Position numbers and translations under genes: made by a program. This document shows positions 46,000 to 57,045 of a stretch of DNA of 64,000 nt, in pieces. The stretch is from contig NZ_CP062788.1 of assembly GCF_025136295.1 (NCBI RefSeq), positions 186,001 through 250,000 of the forward strand, given 5' to 3'. The stretch is from Aestuariispira ectoiniformans (GTDB lineage: Bacteria; Pseudomonadota; Alphaproteobacteria; UBA8366; Aestuariispiraceae). The number at the start of each line of letters is the position of its first letter. Positions within the stretch are counted from its first letter, which is position 1. The notes beneath the pieces were generated by a model, which worked only from the letters and a program-made list of their open reading frames with translations, was not told the origin of the DNA and ran no database searches.

Positions 46000-46074
46000 A
46001 TTCTATCCCCCATCCCTTTCTTTCAAACTAAGCCCACGTTTGCGGGCGGTTGCCAACAGTCCTGGAAATGCCGG

Positions 46075-46671
46075 TCAATTGACCTGTGTTTCGTCGGACT
46101 GTCCCCTCTCGTCATCCTCCACTTCCGATACTGAATCGGGGTCTTCCTTGCGGAAGAAAGTGTAGGATAAAGTGATTGTCTTAACATCGTCCATGTCCGG
46201 ATCTTCGTCGATATACGGGTCGACATAGAATGTCACCGGCATATCGGCGTCCTGACCTGGCTCCAATGTTTGTTCCGTAAAGCAAAAGCAGTCGATCTTC
46301 ACAAAATACTGGCCCGCCTTCTGCGGCGTGACGTTGAAGGTCGCCGTGCCGGTCACCCGTTCAGGGCCGGTATTGACCGCCTTGTAAAAGGCAATGGCCT
46401 GTTCGCCGACTTTCAGATGCACAGACTTCTGTTCGGGCCGGAATTTCCACGGCATGGAGGCATTGACGCTGCCGTCAAAACGAACCTCCACATCACGGTC
46501 CAGAACCCGATCGGAGCCTGTATCGGCCTGCTGGGTTGTCCCACCATAGCCGGTCACCCGGCAAAACAGGTTGTAGAGCGGCACGCTGGCAAAGGTCAGC
46601 CCGACCATGCCCATCGCCATGGCGACGAAGACAAGGGCAACTCCTTTGTTTTTTGTGCGCTTTTCAACCAT
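46075..46671 (-). CDS. ctaG: Cytochrome c oxidase copper-assembly protein CtaG/Cox11
   Basis: 198 residues, one N-terminal span (GVALVFVAMAMGMVGLTFAS), then the Cox11 domain. SVPLYNLFCRVTGYGGTTQ and the Cu(I)-binding pair in KIDCFCFTEQTLEPGQ are conserved. It delivers copper to CuB of subunit I. A tail after DPYIDEDPDM is acidic and variable. Confidence 0.97.
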   Translation of the reverse strand: MVEKRTKNKGVALVFVAMAMGMVGLTFASVPLYNLFCRVTGYGGTTQQADTGSDRVLDRDVEVRFDGSVNASMPWKFRPEQKSVHLKVGEQAIAFYKAVNTGPERVTGTATFNVTPQKAGQYFVKIDCFCFTEQTLEPGQDADMPVTFYVDPYIDEDPDMDDVKTITLSYTFFRKEDPDSVSEVEDDERGQSDETQVN

Positions 46672-46685
46672 TGCCGTCTCGCGTC

Positions 46686-46844
46686 CTACAACGATCCCGT
46701 ACGGATCAATGTCACAAAATACAGAATGACCATCAGGGCCACGATCGCGACCAGCAGCGCCATATTCTTGCGGCGTAACCGGCGTTGACCTTCGTCCCGA
46801 ACTTCCATGTCAGTCATTTTCTTTTCCTCGTCTGTCTTTGCCAT
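46686..46844 (-). CDS. Small single-span protein of the oxidase operon (CoxF-like)
   Basis: 52 residues with a charged N-terminus (MAKTDEEKKMTDMEVRDEGQ) and one span (ALLVAIVALMVILYFVTLIR). The ctaB stop lies 5 bases upstream of its ATG and ctaG starts 15 bases after its stop. A short CoxF-type protein occupies this exact position in many alphaproteobacteria. Its function is unsettled; it is easily missed because of size. Confidence 0.85.
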   Translation of the reverse strand: MAKTDEEKKMTDMEVRDEGQRRLRRKNMALLVAIVALMVILYFVTLIRTGSL

Positions 46845-46848
46845 TGCC

Positions 46849-47766
46849 TTACATCCAGGGACCGTTGACGCGGTCCGCGATCAGCATCGCAAACAGGACG
46901 AAAAGGTAGAAAATGGAAAAGCCGAACATTCGCTTGGCCGACTTGTCACTGTCGTCGAACCAGACCGCGATTGCAGCAGCCAGGAAGACCAGACCCATCG
47001 CCAGGGCAGTCAAACCATAGATCCAACCGGCGACCCCCAGATACCAGGGTGCCAATCCCAACGGCAGCAACAGCACCGTATAGATCAGCATCTGTTTCTT
47101 GGTTTCCCGGTCACCGGCAACAACCGGCAGCATCGGAACACCCGCCTTGGCATAGTCACCGCAACGATACAGTGCCAACGCCCAGAAATGCGGCGGGGTC
47201 CAGAAGAAGATCAAAGCGAACAGCACAACAGAGGCCACCGAGACGTCACCCGTCACTGCGGCCCAACCGATCATTGGCGGAAAGGCGCCTGCCGCCCCGC
47301 CGATCACGATATTCTGCGGCGTACTGCGCTTCAGCCACATCGTGTAGATGAAGACGTAGAACAGGATCGCACCGCCCAAAAGCGCGGCCGCAACCCAGTT
47401 CACGGCAACCCCCATCAACATGACGGAGCCTGCGGACAGTGCGATGCCAAAGCTCAACGCTTCGCTGGCATCAACCCGGCCCGCCGGAATCGGACGGTCC
47501 TGCGTCCGGGACATCACAGCGTCGATATCCCGGTCATACCACATGTTAATCGCACCGGCCGCGCCGGACCCGACCGCGATGCAAAGCACCGCGACCGCCG
47601 CCAGCAGCGGGTGTATCTCTCCCGGGGCAACCAGGAGACCCGCCAGACCGGAAAACACAACCAGGGACATCACACGCGGTTTCAGCAACGCGATATAGTC
47701 ACGCACATCCCCCGCCAGCGAGCCGCTGGCCACATCTTCGCGATAGTCGATAGAGGTATCAGCCAC
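46849..47766 (-). CDS. ctaB: Protoheme IX farnesyltransferase (heme o synthase)
   Basis: 305 residues, about eight spans, UbiA superfamily. The polyprenyl-binding motif [19 protein letters not shown] and a second Asp-rich loop are present. It makes heme o, precursor of heme a, from protoheme. ctaA (heme a synthase) is not in this window. Located between ctaD and the CoxF-like gene. Confidence 0.97.
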   Translation of the reverse strand: MADTSIDYREDVASGSLAGDVRDYIALLKPRVMSLVVFSGLAGLLVAPGEIHPLLAAVAVLCIAVGSGAAGAINMWYDRDIDAVMSRTQDRPIPAGRVDASEALSFGIALSAGSVMLMGVAVNWVAAALLGGAILFYVFIYTMWLKRSTPQNIVIGGAAGAFPPMIGWAAVTGDVSVASVVLFALIFFWTPPHFWALALYRCGDYAKAGVPMLPVVAGDRETKKQMLIYTVLLLPLGLAPWYLGVAGWIYGLTALAMGLVFLAAAIAVWFDDSDKSAKRMFGFSIFYLFVLFAMLIADRVNGPWM

Positions 47767-47828
47767 AGGTCAAAATCCGTTTCATGCAGTCTTTTGCTTA
47801 TGCTTCCACTTCGGCGATAGGCCGCGGG

Positions 47829-49433
<1,605 letters not shown>

Positions 49434-49444
49434 TTAGCCCGAAA

Positions 49445-50296
49445 TCAGTTCAGGAGGCTTGCAACCTTGAACGTCGGCTCGACGTCGTTGGATGCAAATT
49501 CTTCCTTGGCTTTTTCGACCCATTTGGCGAAATCGGCCTTGGAAACCGCCTTGACCGCGATCGGCATGAAGGCGTGGTCCGTACCACACAGCTCCGAACA
49601 GAAGCCGTAATACATTCCTTCCTTGCCTTCCGGGATCATGAAGCCTTCTTCATTCAACCGGCCGGGAACGGCATCGGTACGAACACCGAATTCAGAAACG
49701 GCCCAGTTGTGAATAACGTCGCCGGACGTAATCAGCACGCGGATCTCGGTGCCGGTGGGAACAACCATCGGGTTGTCCACGTCCATCAGACGTTTGACAT
49801 TCTGTTCTGCCGCTTCCTCATGGGTACGCGCCATGATCAGCGAATCGAACGCAATGTTGTCCTGATCCGGATACTCATAGGACCAATACCACTGGTGACC
49901 AGTGATTTTGATATTCATCTCTGCATTGGTCGTATCGTCCGATTCATAAAGCAAACGCAGCGAGAACGGCGCGATTGCCACCAGAATCAGAACCGGAATC
50001 AAAGTCCACGCAACTTCCAACATGGAGTTATGCGTGGTTTTCGACGGTTTCGGATTGCGTTTTTCAGAAAAACGCCAGCAGGTGAAAAGCAGCAGGAACA
50101 GCACAAAAACCGTAATCACCGTAATAATCGGCAACATCAGGTCGTTATGGAACCAAACCTGCTCAGCAGCAGTAGGATCGACCGGTTTGGACAACCCCAA
50201 TTGGTAGTTCTGAGGGTCCGCCGCAAATGCGGAAACCTGGGATAGGCCCAGGAATGCCGCGGCAAGCGCGAACACTCTATAAATCACTCTCATCAT
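49445..50296 (-). CDS. ctaC: Cytochrome c oxidase subunit II
   Basis: About 283 residues. The signal peptide (VIYRVFALAAAFLGLSQVSA) is followed by two spans and the periplasmic CuA domain, with ligands in YGFCSELCGTDHAFMP plus an upstream His in VIHNWAVSEFG. The start at ATG 50296 has AAGGGATGGGG upstream; ATG 50293, ATG 50311 and GTG 50323 are alternatives. It is the first gene of the leftward operon, 24 bases before ctaD. Confidence 0.97.
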   Translation of the reverse strand: MMRVIYRVFALAAAFLGLSQVSAFAADPQNYQLGLSKPVDPTAAEQVWFHNDLMLPIITVITVFVLFLLLFTCWRFSEKRNPKPSKTTHNSMLEVAWTLIPVLILVAIAPFSLRLLYESDDTTNAEMNIKITGHQWYWSYEYPDQDNIAFDSLIMARTHEEAAEQNVKRLMDVDNPMVVPTGTEIRVLITSGDVIHNWAVSEFGVRTDAVPGRLNEEGFMIPEGKEGMYYGFCSELCGTDHAFMPIAVKAVSKADFAKWVEKAKEEFASNDVEPTFKVASLLN

Positions 50297-50323
50297 TCCC
50301 CATCCCTTCATTGACCCGTTCAC

Positions 50324-50629
50324 TCCCGATCACCAGGTCGCTGAGACTAGACTGCTCCCTGCGCCAATAAGCCGCAGTTTCGTTCCTCCACGAACTGCGG
50401 ACGCAGAATTCCAATCATGGACTATCCGCGATCATATTCGCGTTGCGGGATCAATCAAGCTGAGGCTTTCCGCAAGTATTCCAATGACTTGGCGCCACAC
50501 AACTTGCGACTCACTCGCATCAGGCAGCAACAACTTGATTTAAATCAATTTTTCACCGGATCTGTTGCAACGCAACCATCAGGGGAGACAGAGGATGCGA
50601 CAGACTGTCGCACCCTCTTCCCCCCGTCA
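50324..50629. other. Upstream region of the aa3 operon
   Basis: 306 bp between ctaC and the end of the DUF3422 gene. Besides the FNR box, no gene was seen. The promoter of ctaC should lie here; a sigma-70 pair could not be placed with confidence. Confidence 0.5.
50535..50548. promoter_or_regulatory. Perfect FNR/Anr box upstream of the aa3 oxidase operon
   Basis: TTGATTTAAATCAA fits TTGAT-N4-ATCAA with no mismatch. It lies about 240 bases upstream of ctaC. The cognate regulator is plausibly the FNR at 37176, whose recognition helix carries ETVSR. Confidence 0.75.
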
Positions 50630-51970
50630 TTACCCCGTCTTTTCACTTTTCATAATGGCCTTGCGCAAACGCCGCCCGCCCATCCAGACCAGAACGGCCA
50701 CCACAGGGATGGAAATCCCCGTCACAAGCTCTACCGGGACATGCACCCCGTTGGCTTTCACCGCCTTGGCCACATAGCCGATCAGGCTGACGGTGTAATA
50801 GGTGATTGCCGCGACAGAGAGGCCTTCAACCGTTTCCTGCAAACGCAACTGCAGGCGCGAGCGCCGCGCCATGGACGTCAGCAACTCCTGGTTCTGGGCC
50901 TCCAGGGCAAAATCCACGCGGGTGCGCAGCAGGTTCGCCGCACGGGTCGCCCGCCTTGAAAGGTCCGACAGGCGTTCGGATACGGATTCGCAGGTCCGCA
51001 TGGCAGGCGCCATCCGGCGATCCAGAAACTCCTCAAGGTTCTGAAAACCCGGAATACGCTCTTCATGCAACTCGTTCAGCCGCGCCTCCATCAGGGCGTA
51101 ATAGGCGCGCGAGGCGCTGAACCGGTATGAGGTCGACGCGGAGAGCCGCTCTATCCGGGCGGAAAGACCGCTGAGTTCCTGCAGCATCTGGCTGTCATCC
51201 TCGGCCGTCGCATCGCCACCGCTGGTTTCCGCCATGCGGCTGGTCAGCCCCGCCAGGGCCGTATCGATATGCGCCGTCTGCGGGCCGGTCGACCGCGCCA
51301 GGGGCAACGACAGCAAAGCCATGTTGCGATAGGTCTCGACCTCCATCAGGCGCTGGATCACCCGACCGGCCTTCAGCGGTTTCAGGCTCCAGTCATGGAT
51401 GATCATGCGGCTGTGGCCGTCGGAATGGATGCGGTTGTCCGTCCATATCTGCGCCTCCCCCCCGCCGATCACGCTTGTCACCAGACTGTCGGTCACGAAA
51501 TACCGGTCCAGGTCCTCATCACTCACCTTGGGCATCTGTGAGGACAGGAAAACAATGTGAAGGGCCACCAGGCGCTGGCCCGGCATGGCCTCGATCCATT
51601 CGCTGGGGGCATAGGAAACCGGCGTCTCCATGAAAGGACTGGTCACATTCAGGCTGCGCATGATTGCATAGGTGCTGAATTCCGTGTGGCGTTCCCAACG
51701 CAGGCGGAACTCACCGAAATCGGCGCTGAAGTGGCTTGCGTTGGCGGCGGGCGGATGCAGGCCATACCGCTCACACAGGCGGCATACATGTTCACGGTCA
51801 CGGTTCGCCACACCCTCGCCGGTGGTCATGGCGTAATAGGTGATCTGTTCCGGCGCGCTCAGCGGCTCAAACGGCCGCGCATGCAATTCATTGGTCAGGT
51901 CATATCGTAAGGGGTGGTCTTCCACGTCAGGGATTCCATTGGTTCTAAGGATATTTTTCTGCTCAGTCAT
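50630..51970 (-). CDS. DUF3422 family membrane protein
   Basis: 446 residues from ATG 51970. A large soluble N-terminal region (HPLRYDLTNELHARPFEPL, then LHIVFLSSQMPKVSDEDLDR) with helices at about 225-365 is followed by two C-terminal spans (about 385-405 and 415-435). This is the DUF3422 family, function unknown. The conserved HxRPF and arginine-rich helix suggest interaction with something anionic, but that is speculation. It stands alone, read leftwards, divergent from tldD. Confidence 0.82.
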   Translation of the reverse strand: MTEQKNILRTNGIPDVEDHPLRYDLTNELHARPFEPLSAPEQITYYAMTTGEGVANRDREHVCRLCERYGLHPPAANASHFSADFGEFRLRWERHTEFSTYAIMRSLNVTSPFMETPVSYAPSEWIEAMPGQRLVALHIVFLSSQMPKVSDEDLDRYFVTDSLVTSVIGGGEAQIWTDNRIHSDGHSRMIIHDWSLKPLKAGRVIQRLMEVETYRNMALLSLPLARSTGPQTAHIDTALAGLTSRMAETSGGDATAEDDSQMLQELSGLSARIERLSASTSYRFSASRAYYALMEARLNELHEERIPGFQNLEEFLDRRMAPAMRTCESVSERLSDLSRRATRAANLLRTRVDFALEAQNQELLTSMARRSRLQLRLQETVEGLSVAAITYYTVSLIGYVAKAVKANGVHVPVELVTGISIPVVAVLVWMGGRRLRKAIMKSEKTG

Positions 51971-52148
51971 GAGCCCGCCCTTTATACTTTGGCGCAACGC
52001 GCCTATTCTGGTCGCGGATATACTAAACATAGATTGCAATCAGACTGCAAAGCCCACATCTATAAATCTGATGGGTCAGGCCCCTTTGCCGGGACGAATC
52101 GGGCCCGCACCATCGACCAACACGAGCCAACACTAGAAGGAATCGACC

Positions 52149-53582
52149 ATGTCCGACCTAGCGCTTACCGACGAGCTTTTCTTCACACGCGCCGGATTGG
52201 ATCGCAGCCGGGTTGAAACGATCGTCAACGACGCGCTCCATGGCGCCGACGACGGCGAGCTTTTCCTGGAATATTGCCAGTCGGAAAGCGTCTTCCTGGA
52301 AGATGGCAAAATCCGCAATGCCAGCTATGACACAAGTCAGGGTTTCGGCCTGCGTGCCGTCTCCGGCGAGGTTTCCGGCTATGCCCATGCCTCGGACCTG
52401 AGCGAAGCGGCCATGAAACGCGCCGCCGACACCGTACGCGCTGTGCATGCCGGTCATGGCGGCACCTTCGCCGATGCCCCTGCCCTGACCAACCGTTCGC
52501 TTTACAGCGACCAGAACCCGCTGGGCAGCTATTCCTTCGAAGACAAGGTAAAACTGCTGCGCGAGATCGACGCCTATGCCCGCGCCAAGGACAGCCGCGT
52601 CTCCCAGGTCAGCGCCTCCATCGCCGGAGAGTGGCAGGCGGTCCAGATCGTGCGCCCCGGCGGCCTGCATGTTGCCGATATCCGGCCGCTCGTCCGGCTG
52701 AATGTTTCTGTCGTCGTTGCCCAGGGCGACCGGATGGAATCCGGCGGCCATGGCGTTGGCGGCCGTCAGGACTTCTCCCTTTATGTCGCGCCCGACGCCT
52801 GGAAGGCCCAGGTGGACGAGGCCCTGCGCCAGGCGGTACTGAATCTGGATGCGGAACCGGCACCCGCCGGTGAAATGACCGTGGTTCTCGGACCGGGCTG
52901 GCCGGGTGTGTTGCTGCATGAAGCCATCGGTCATGGCCTGGAAGGCGACTTCAACCGCAAGAAAACATCGGCCTTCGCCGGTCTGATGGGTGAACGCGTT
53001 GCCGCCCCCGGCGTTACCGTGGTTGACGACGGTACGCTGGAAAACCGCCGCGGATCGCTGACCATCGACGATGAAGGCACCCCGACGTCGTCGACCACCC
53101 TGATCGAGGACGGCATCCTGACCGGCTACATGCAGGACCGCATGAACGCACGGTTGATGGGGATGAAGGCCACCGGCAACGGTCGACGCCAGTCTCACGC
53201 CCATGCGCCGATGCCACGTATGACCAACACCTATATGCTGGCCGGAGACAAGGAACCGGGCGAAATCCTGGCATCCGTGAAGGACGGTATCTATGCGGTC
53301 AATTTCGGCGGCGGACAGGTGGATATCACCAACGGCAAATTTGTGTTCTCCTGCACCGAGGCCTATCGCGTGAAAAACGGCAAGATCGGCGCACCGCTGA
53401 AAGGGGCTACCCTGATCGGCAACGGCCCGGATGCCCTGACCCGCGTCTCCATGATCGGCAACGACATGGAACTGGACCCGGGTATCGGTACCTGCGGCAA
53501 GGACGGCCAGGGCGTGCCCGTCGGCGTCGGCCAGCCCACCATGCGCCTCGACGGCCTGACCGTGGGCGGCACCGCCGCTTAA
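52149..53582 (+). CDS. tldD: Metalloprotease TldD
   Basis: 477 residues. The zinc motif HEAIGHGLEGDFNRK (HExxxH) and the C-terminal half (GGGQVDITNGKFVFS, GNDMELDPGIGTCGKDGQG) are diagnostic. TldD with TldE digests unfolded peptides and matures some RiPPs, such as microcin B17 in Escherichia coli. No tldE partner is next to it. It is far from the peptide locus at 10-15 kb, so a link between the two is only a thought. Confidence 0.97.
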   Translation: MSDLALTDELFFTRAGLDRSRVETIVNDALHGADDGELFLEYCQSESVFLEDGKIRNASYDTSQGFGLRAVSGEVSGYAHASDLSEAAMKRAADTVRAVHAGHGGTFADAPALTNRSLYSDQNPLGSYSFEDKVKLLREIDAYARAKDSRVSQVSASIAGEWQAVQIVRPGGLHVADIRPLVRLNVSVVVAQGDRMESGGHGVGGRQDFSLYVAPDAWKAQVDEALRQAVLNLDAEPAPAGEMTVVLGPGWPGVLLHEAIGHGLEGDFNRKKTSAFAGLMGERVAAPGVTVVDDGTLENRRGSLTIDDEGTPTSSTTLIEDGILTGYMQDRMNARLMGMKATGNGRRQSHAHAPMPRMTNTYMLAGDKEPGEILASVKDGIYAVNFGGGQVDITNGKFVFSCTEAYRVKNGKIGAPLKGATLIGNGPDALTRVSMIGNDMELDPGIGTCGKDGQGVPVGVGQPTMRLDGLTVGGTAA

Positions 53583-53601
53583 CCCAAACAAGAAAATGCT
53601 G

Positions 53602-53622
53602 GCCTCATTCAACTTATGAGGC
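53602..53622 (+). terminator. Weak hairpin after tldD
   Basis: GCCTCAT / ATGAGGC arms with a 7-base loop, 19 bases after the stop. No T run follows. Confidence 0.3.
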
Positions 53623-53692
53623 TGGCCCTATCATTTATTTGCTCGGCACCGGACTATTCCATTCGCAAGACATAGTGGATGGAGAATTTCTG

Positions 53693-53989
53693 ATGAGCGA
53701 TACAGTTCAGGCGATTGGTCATATCGACAACGACAAAGTGGTCGTCACAGAATGGCGGTTGGAACCGGGCGGAGAGACCGGACATCACCGCCATGAGAGG
53801 GACTATGTGATCGTCCCTCTCTGCGATGCCAAACTTCGCATCACCCTGCCCGACGGCTCAGACGCCACTGCCGAGATGAAAACCGGACAAAGCTATTTCC
53901 GGGAAGCAGGTGTTGAACATAACGTCATCAATGCCTCCGATCATGTCATCGCCTTTGTCGAAGTGGAGTTACGCCCGACCGGCGAATGA
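53693..53989 (+). CDS. Small cupin protein (BauB-like)
   Basis: 98 residues from ATG 53693, preceded by GGAGAA. Single cupin domain: the first motif is WRLEPGGETGHHRHERDYVI with two His and Glu ligands, and the second has FREAGVEHNVIN. It resembles small cupins of beta-alanine degradation (BauB-like), but such cupins have many roles, so function is not assigned. Confidence 0.78.
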   Translation: MSDTVQAIGHIDNDKVVVTEWRLEPGGETGHHRHERDYVIVPLCDAKLRITLPDGSDATAEMKTGQSYFREAGVEHNVINASDHVIAFVEVELRPTGE

Positions 53990-53992
53990 AAA

Positions 53993-54016
53993 GGGCCGCA
54001 AAATTGCGGCCCTTTC
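53993..54016. terminator. Bidirectional terminator between cupin and chorismate mutase genes
   Basis: GGGCCGCAA / TTGCGGCCC stem flanked by AAAA on the left and TTTCT on the right, between convergent genes. Confidence 0.85.
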
Positions 54017-54036
54017 TAATTCCGGAAGAAAACGGA

Positions 54037-54348
54037 CTATGTATCGGCCGTTTGGCGAATCCGGTGGAATTCCTCCATCTCGAAGTCGATATAGGCGTCG
54101 ACCATCGGACGGTAGGCGGCCTCGACGATTTCCGGCTTCAGGCCGCTTTCCGTCGCAAGGCGTTTCACATTGGCGACCACCTCTTCGATCCGGTCTTCCA
54201 GACGAACGGTATTGGGGTCGTCCTTGATCCGGGCAGCCTGGGCCACATAGGCGGCGCGCTCGGTGAGCAGTTTCACGATTTCCACATCCAGGCGGTCAAC
54301 GTTGCGGCGAACGTCCGCCATGCTTTCACAATATTCGATTTCGGCCAT
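54037..54348 (-). CDS. Chorismate mutase, AroQ type
   Basis: 103-residue three-helix protein (MADVRRNVDRLDVEIVKLLT, then RAAYVAQAARIKDD, EEVVANVKRLATESGL, YRPMVDAYIDFE). The R-x-x-I/V-D-x-x-D/I-x-x-L-L-x-x-R core is the AroQ pattern. Related PchB enzymes act as isochorismate-pyruvate lyases, and this small single-domain form could do either; there are no salicylate genes nearby. Confidence 0.9.
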   Translation of the reverse strand: MAEIEYCESMADVRRNVDRLDVEIVKLLTERAAYVAQAARIKDDPNTVRLEDRIEEVVANVKRLATESGLKPEIVEAAYRPMVDAYIDFEMEEFHRIRQTADT

Positions 54349-54459
54349 TTTTTACTGGTTTCCGATTACGTCGGTCATTTGATCTGGCCGCGTTATACCC
54401 CCGATAACGGCGAGTAGCAAACTGACATAAGCGCACAGGCCGGAATCCGAGGTCAGCGG

Positions 54460-56751
54460 CTATCCGCATTTCGACCAGCCACAGTCGGGACAGACGTCAC
54501 AGCCTTCCTGACGCAGCAGCCCCGGCTGGCTGCAGCGCGGACAGAAGCGGCCGCGCCCGATGCCCGAAGGCGGCTCGGACCGGCCTTTTTTTACCGCCTC
54601 CCGGTCCGGCAGGAAGCCGATTTCGATCATATGCTTTTCAATCACACCGCCGATTGCCGCCAGCAGGCTGGGCACATACTGGCCGTCCATCCAATAGCCA
54701 CCGCGCGGATCAAAGACGGCTTTCAACTCTTCCACCACGAAGGCGACATCGCCTCCCCGGCGAAAAACCGCACTGATCATCCGGGTCAGCGCCACGGTCC
54801 AGGCGTAATGTTCCATATTCTTTGAATTGATGAAGACCTCGAACGGGCGCAGGCGGTCTCCTTCCCGGATATCATTGACCGTTATGTAGATCGCATGATC
54901 GCTGTCGGGCCATTTGATCTTATAGGTCCGCCCTTCCAGGATGCCGGGCCGCGCGAGGGGCTGGGTCAGGTGAACCACATCCCCCTCATTCTGCTGCGCC
55001 ACGACCACCGTTGCCGTCTTTTCCTCGGATTTTTCCGGCAACGAGCGGTCTTCGGCCTGCAGGACAGCGCCCGTCACCGGGTTGGGGCGATATGTCGTAC
55101 AACCCTTGCAGCCCATGTCATAGGCCCTGAAATAGATATCCTTGAACGCGTCAAAGCCGGTTTCCTCCGGCAGGTTGATGGTCTTGGAGATCGAACTATC
55201 CACAAAGCGCTGGGCCACGGCCTGGACCTTCAGGTGATCATCCGCCTCCAGCGTCTGGGCATCGACGAAATAGTCAGGTAACTCCGTTTCCTCACCGAAT
55301 TTCCGCCGGAACAGGCGATAGGCGTTATTCATCACCATGTGTTCCTCACGCCTGCCGTCCGGCATCAGAACGCGGCGCTTATGACTGAAGGAAAAGACCG
55401 GCTCGATCCCCGAACTGATGTTATTGGCGACCAGCGAAATCGTGCCGGTCGGCGCGATCGAGGTCACGAGCGCGTTGCGGATTCCATGTTTTCGAATGCC
55501 GTCGCGAATATTCTTGTCCAACGCCTTTACGGTTTCACCGCCAAGATAGGGTTTTTCATCGTAAAGCGGGAAGGCCCCCTTCTCCTCTGCCAGATCAACG
55601 GAGGCCAGATAGGCGTGGCGCTGGATCGCCTTCAGCCATTTTTCGATCAGACCAAGACTGTCGGCGGAGCCATAACGCACGCGGCATTGGATCAGGGCAT
55701 CCGCCAGCCCGGTCACGCCCAGGCCGATCCGGCGTTTGGCCCGGGCCTCCACACGTTGGGCATCCAACGGGAAACAGGACAGGTCAATGACATTGTCCAT
55801 CATGCGCACCACCACGGGCACCAGCGCCGCCAGTTTTTTTTCGTTCAAACGCGCCTTGCCGGTAAAGCTGTCCTCGACCAGGGCCGCCAGATTGATGGAA
55901 CCCAGCAAACAGGCACCATAGGGCGGCAGGGGTTGTTCGCCGCAGGGATTGGTCGCCGAGATCGTCTCGCAATAATGCAGGTTGTTGCGGGCATTGATCC
56001 GGTCGATGAAGATCACGCCCGGTTCCGCATGGTCATAGGTGGACCGCATGATACGATCCCAAAGATCGCGCGCCGCAATACGCCGGTAGGTCTTGCCGTC
56101 GAAGGTCAGTTGCCAGTCCGCCCCTTCGCGTATGGCCTGCATGAAGGCATCCGTTGCCAGAACCGACATGTTGAAATTTGTGAGCAGCCCCGGCGTACCC
56201 TTGGCCTGCACAAACTCCAGGATATCCGGGTGATCGCAGCGCAGGGTCGCCATCATGGCCCCGCGTCTTGTGCCTGCGCTCATGATTGTCGCGCACATGG
56301 CATCCCAGACCTGCATGAAGGAAACCGGCCCGGAGGCATCTGCACCGACCCCGGACACGCCTGCCCCGCGCGGACGGATCGTGGAGAAATCATAGCCGAT
56401 GCCGCCGCCCTGCTGCATGGTGACCGCCGCCTCGCGCAGGTGATCGAAAATATCGGGCAGGCTGTCGGGAATGGCCCCCATGACAAAGCAGTTGAACAGC
56501 GTGACGGAGCGGTCCGTCCCGGCACCGGCCAGAATTCTCCCGGCGGGCAGGAAATTGAAATCGCTCATGGCCTGATAAAAGCGATCCGCCCACTTTCGGC
56601 GTTTGGCAGCCCCACCGCTTTCCACCGCCGCCAGGGCATCGGCCACGCGTCGCCAACTATCTTCCAGAGAATTGTCCACAGGCGTGCCGTCCGGTTGCTT
56701 GAACCGGTATTTCATATCCCAGATACGGCGTGAAAACTCTGTCCAGGTCAT
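54460..56751 (-). CDS. nrdJ: Class II (adenosylcobalamin-dependent) ribonucleotide reductase NrdJ
   Basis: 763 residues from ATG 56751. The central TNPCGEQPLPPYGACLLGSI holds the radical Cys and neighbouring Asn/Glu, with one active-site Cys in RSVTLFNCFVMGAIP. The C-terminal CPRCSQPGLL ... CDVCPDCGWSKCG probably carries the redox-shuttling Cys or a zinc ribbon. It reduces ribonucleotides using B12, independently of oxygen. Upstream DNA has a perfect DnaA box. No cobalamin riboswitch was seen. Confidence 0.96.
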   Translation of the reverse strand: MTWTEFSRRIWDMKYRFKQPDGTPVDNSLEDSWRRVADALAAVESGGAAKRRKWADRFYQAMSDFNFLPAGRILAGAGTDRSVTLFNCFVMGAIPDSLPDIFDHLREAAVTMQQGGGIGYDFSTIRPRGAGVSGVGADASGPVSFMQVWDAMCATIMSAGTRRGAMMATLRCDHPDILEFVQAKGTPGLLTNFNMSVLATDAFMQAIREGADWQLTFDGKTYRRIAARDLWDRIMRSTYDHAEPGVIFIDRINARNNLHYCETISATNPCGEQPLPPYGACLLGSINLAALVEDSFTGKARLNEKKLAALVPVVVRMMDNVIDLSCFPLDAQRVEARAKRRIGLGVTGLADALIQCRVRYGSADSLGLIEKWLKAIQRHAYLASVDLAEEKGAFPLYDEKPYLGGETVKALDKNIRDGIRKHGIRNALVTSIAPTGTISLVANNISSGIEPVFSFSHKRRVLMPDGRREEHMVMNNAYRLFRRKFGEETELPDYFVDAQTLEADDHLKVQAVAQRFVDSSISKTINLPEETGFDAFKDIYFRAYDMGCKGCTTYRPNPVTGAVLQAEDRSLPEKSEEKTATVVVAQQNEGDVVHLTQPLARPGILEGRTYKIKWPDSDHAIYITVNDIREGDRLRPFEVFINSKNMEHYAWTVALTRMISAVFRRGGDVAFVVEELKAVFDPRGGYWMDGQYVPSLLAAIGGVIEKHMIEIGFLPDREAVKKGRSEPPSGIGRGRFCPRCSQPGLLRQEGCDVCPDCGWSKCG

Positions 56752-57045
56752 CGCTTGGTCTCCAGGCCTCAGTATACACAATTTTTGCGATCAGGGATCG
56801 GGCCTGGAGAAAGCTATAATTTTTCTATGATTTTTTTATTTTGTCAGATTTTTGTAAAATTGTTTCCTCTTTGGACATCACGGTTATCGCCCGATAATAG
56901 AGGGAACCTGTAAAGTAAGCAGGGAAAGGCCTTGTAATTAAGGCGTAATGTCTGAGGACGAAATCGGCCGACGCCCATCCACAAAGTTATCCACAAGCCG
57001 GTACATTATCCCTTGCGGAAACAATCCAAAAACCTGGCCGGACAG
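56752..57045. promoter_or_regulatory. nrdJ upstream region with AT-rich tract and DnaA box
   Basis: About 290 bp between nrdJ and the plsC 3' end. It holds a candidate -10 (TATACT, minus strand, about 56770), an AT-rich tract (56812-56865) and TTATCCACA at 56987-56995, a perfect DnaA box, with CATCCACA just beside it. DnaA control is known for nrdAB of Escherichia coli. No cobalamin riboswitch core was found. Confidence 0.5.

Noticed and set aside
52158-53612. 484-residue minus-strand frame opposite tldD
   Set aside because: Shadow of tldD, whose HEAIGH zinc motif and family blocks are unmistakable.
56752-56881. Cobalamin riboswitch before nrdJ
   Set aside because: The conserved B12-box core and its flanking pairs were not found on the minus strand.
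56752-57045. Replication origin (AT-rich tract plus DnaA box)
   Set aside because: Only one perfect DnaA box, no iterated boxes and no dnaA, hemE, parA or gidA nearby.
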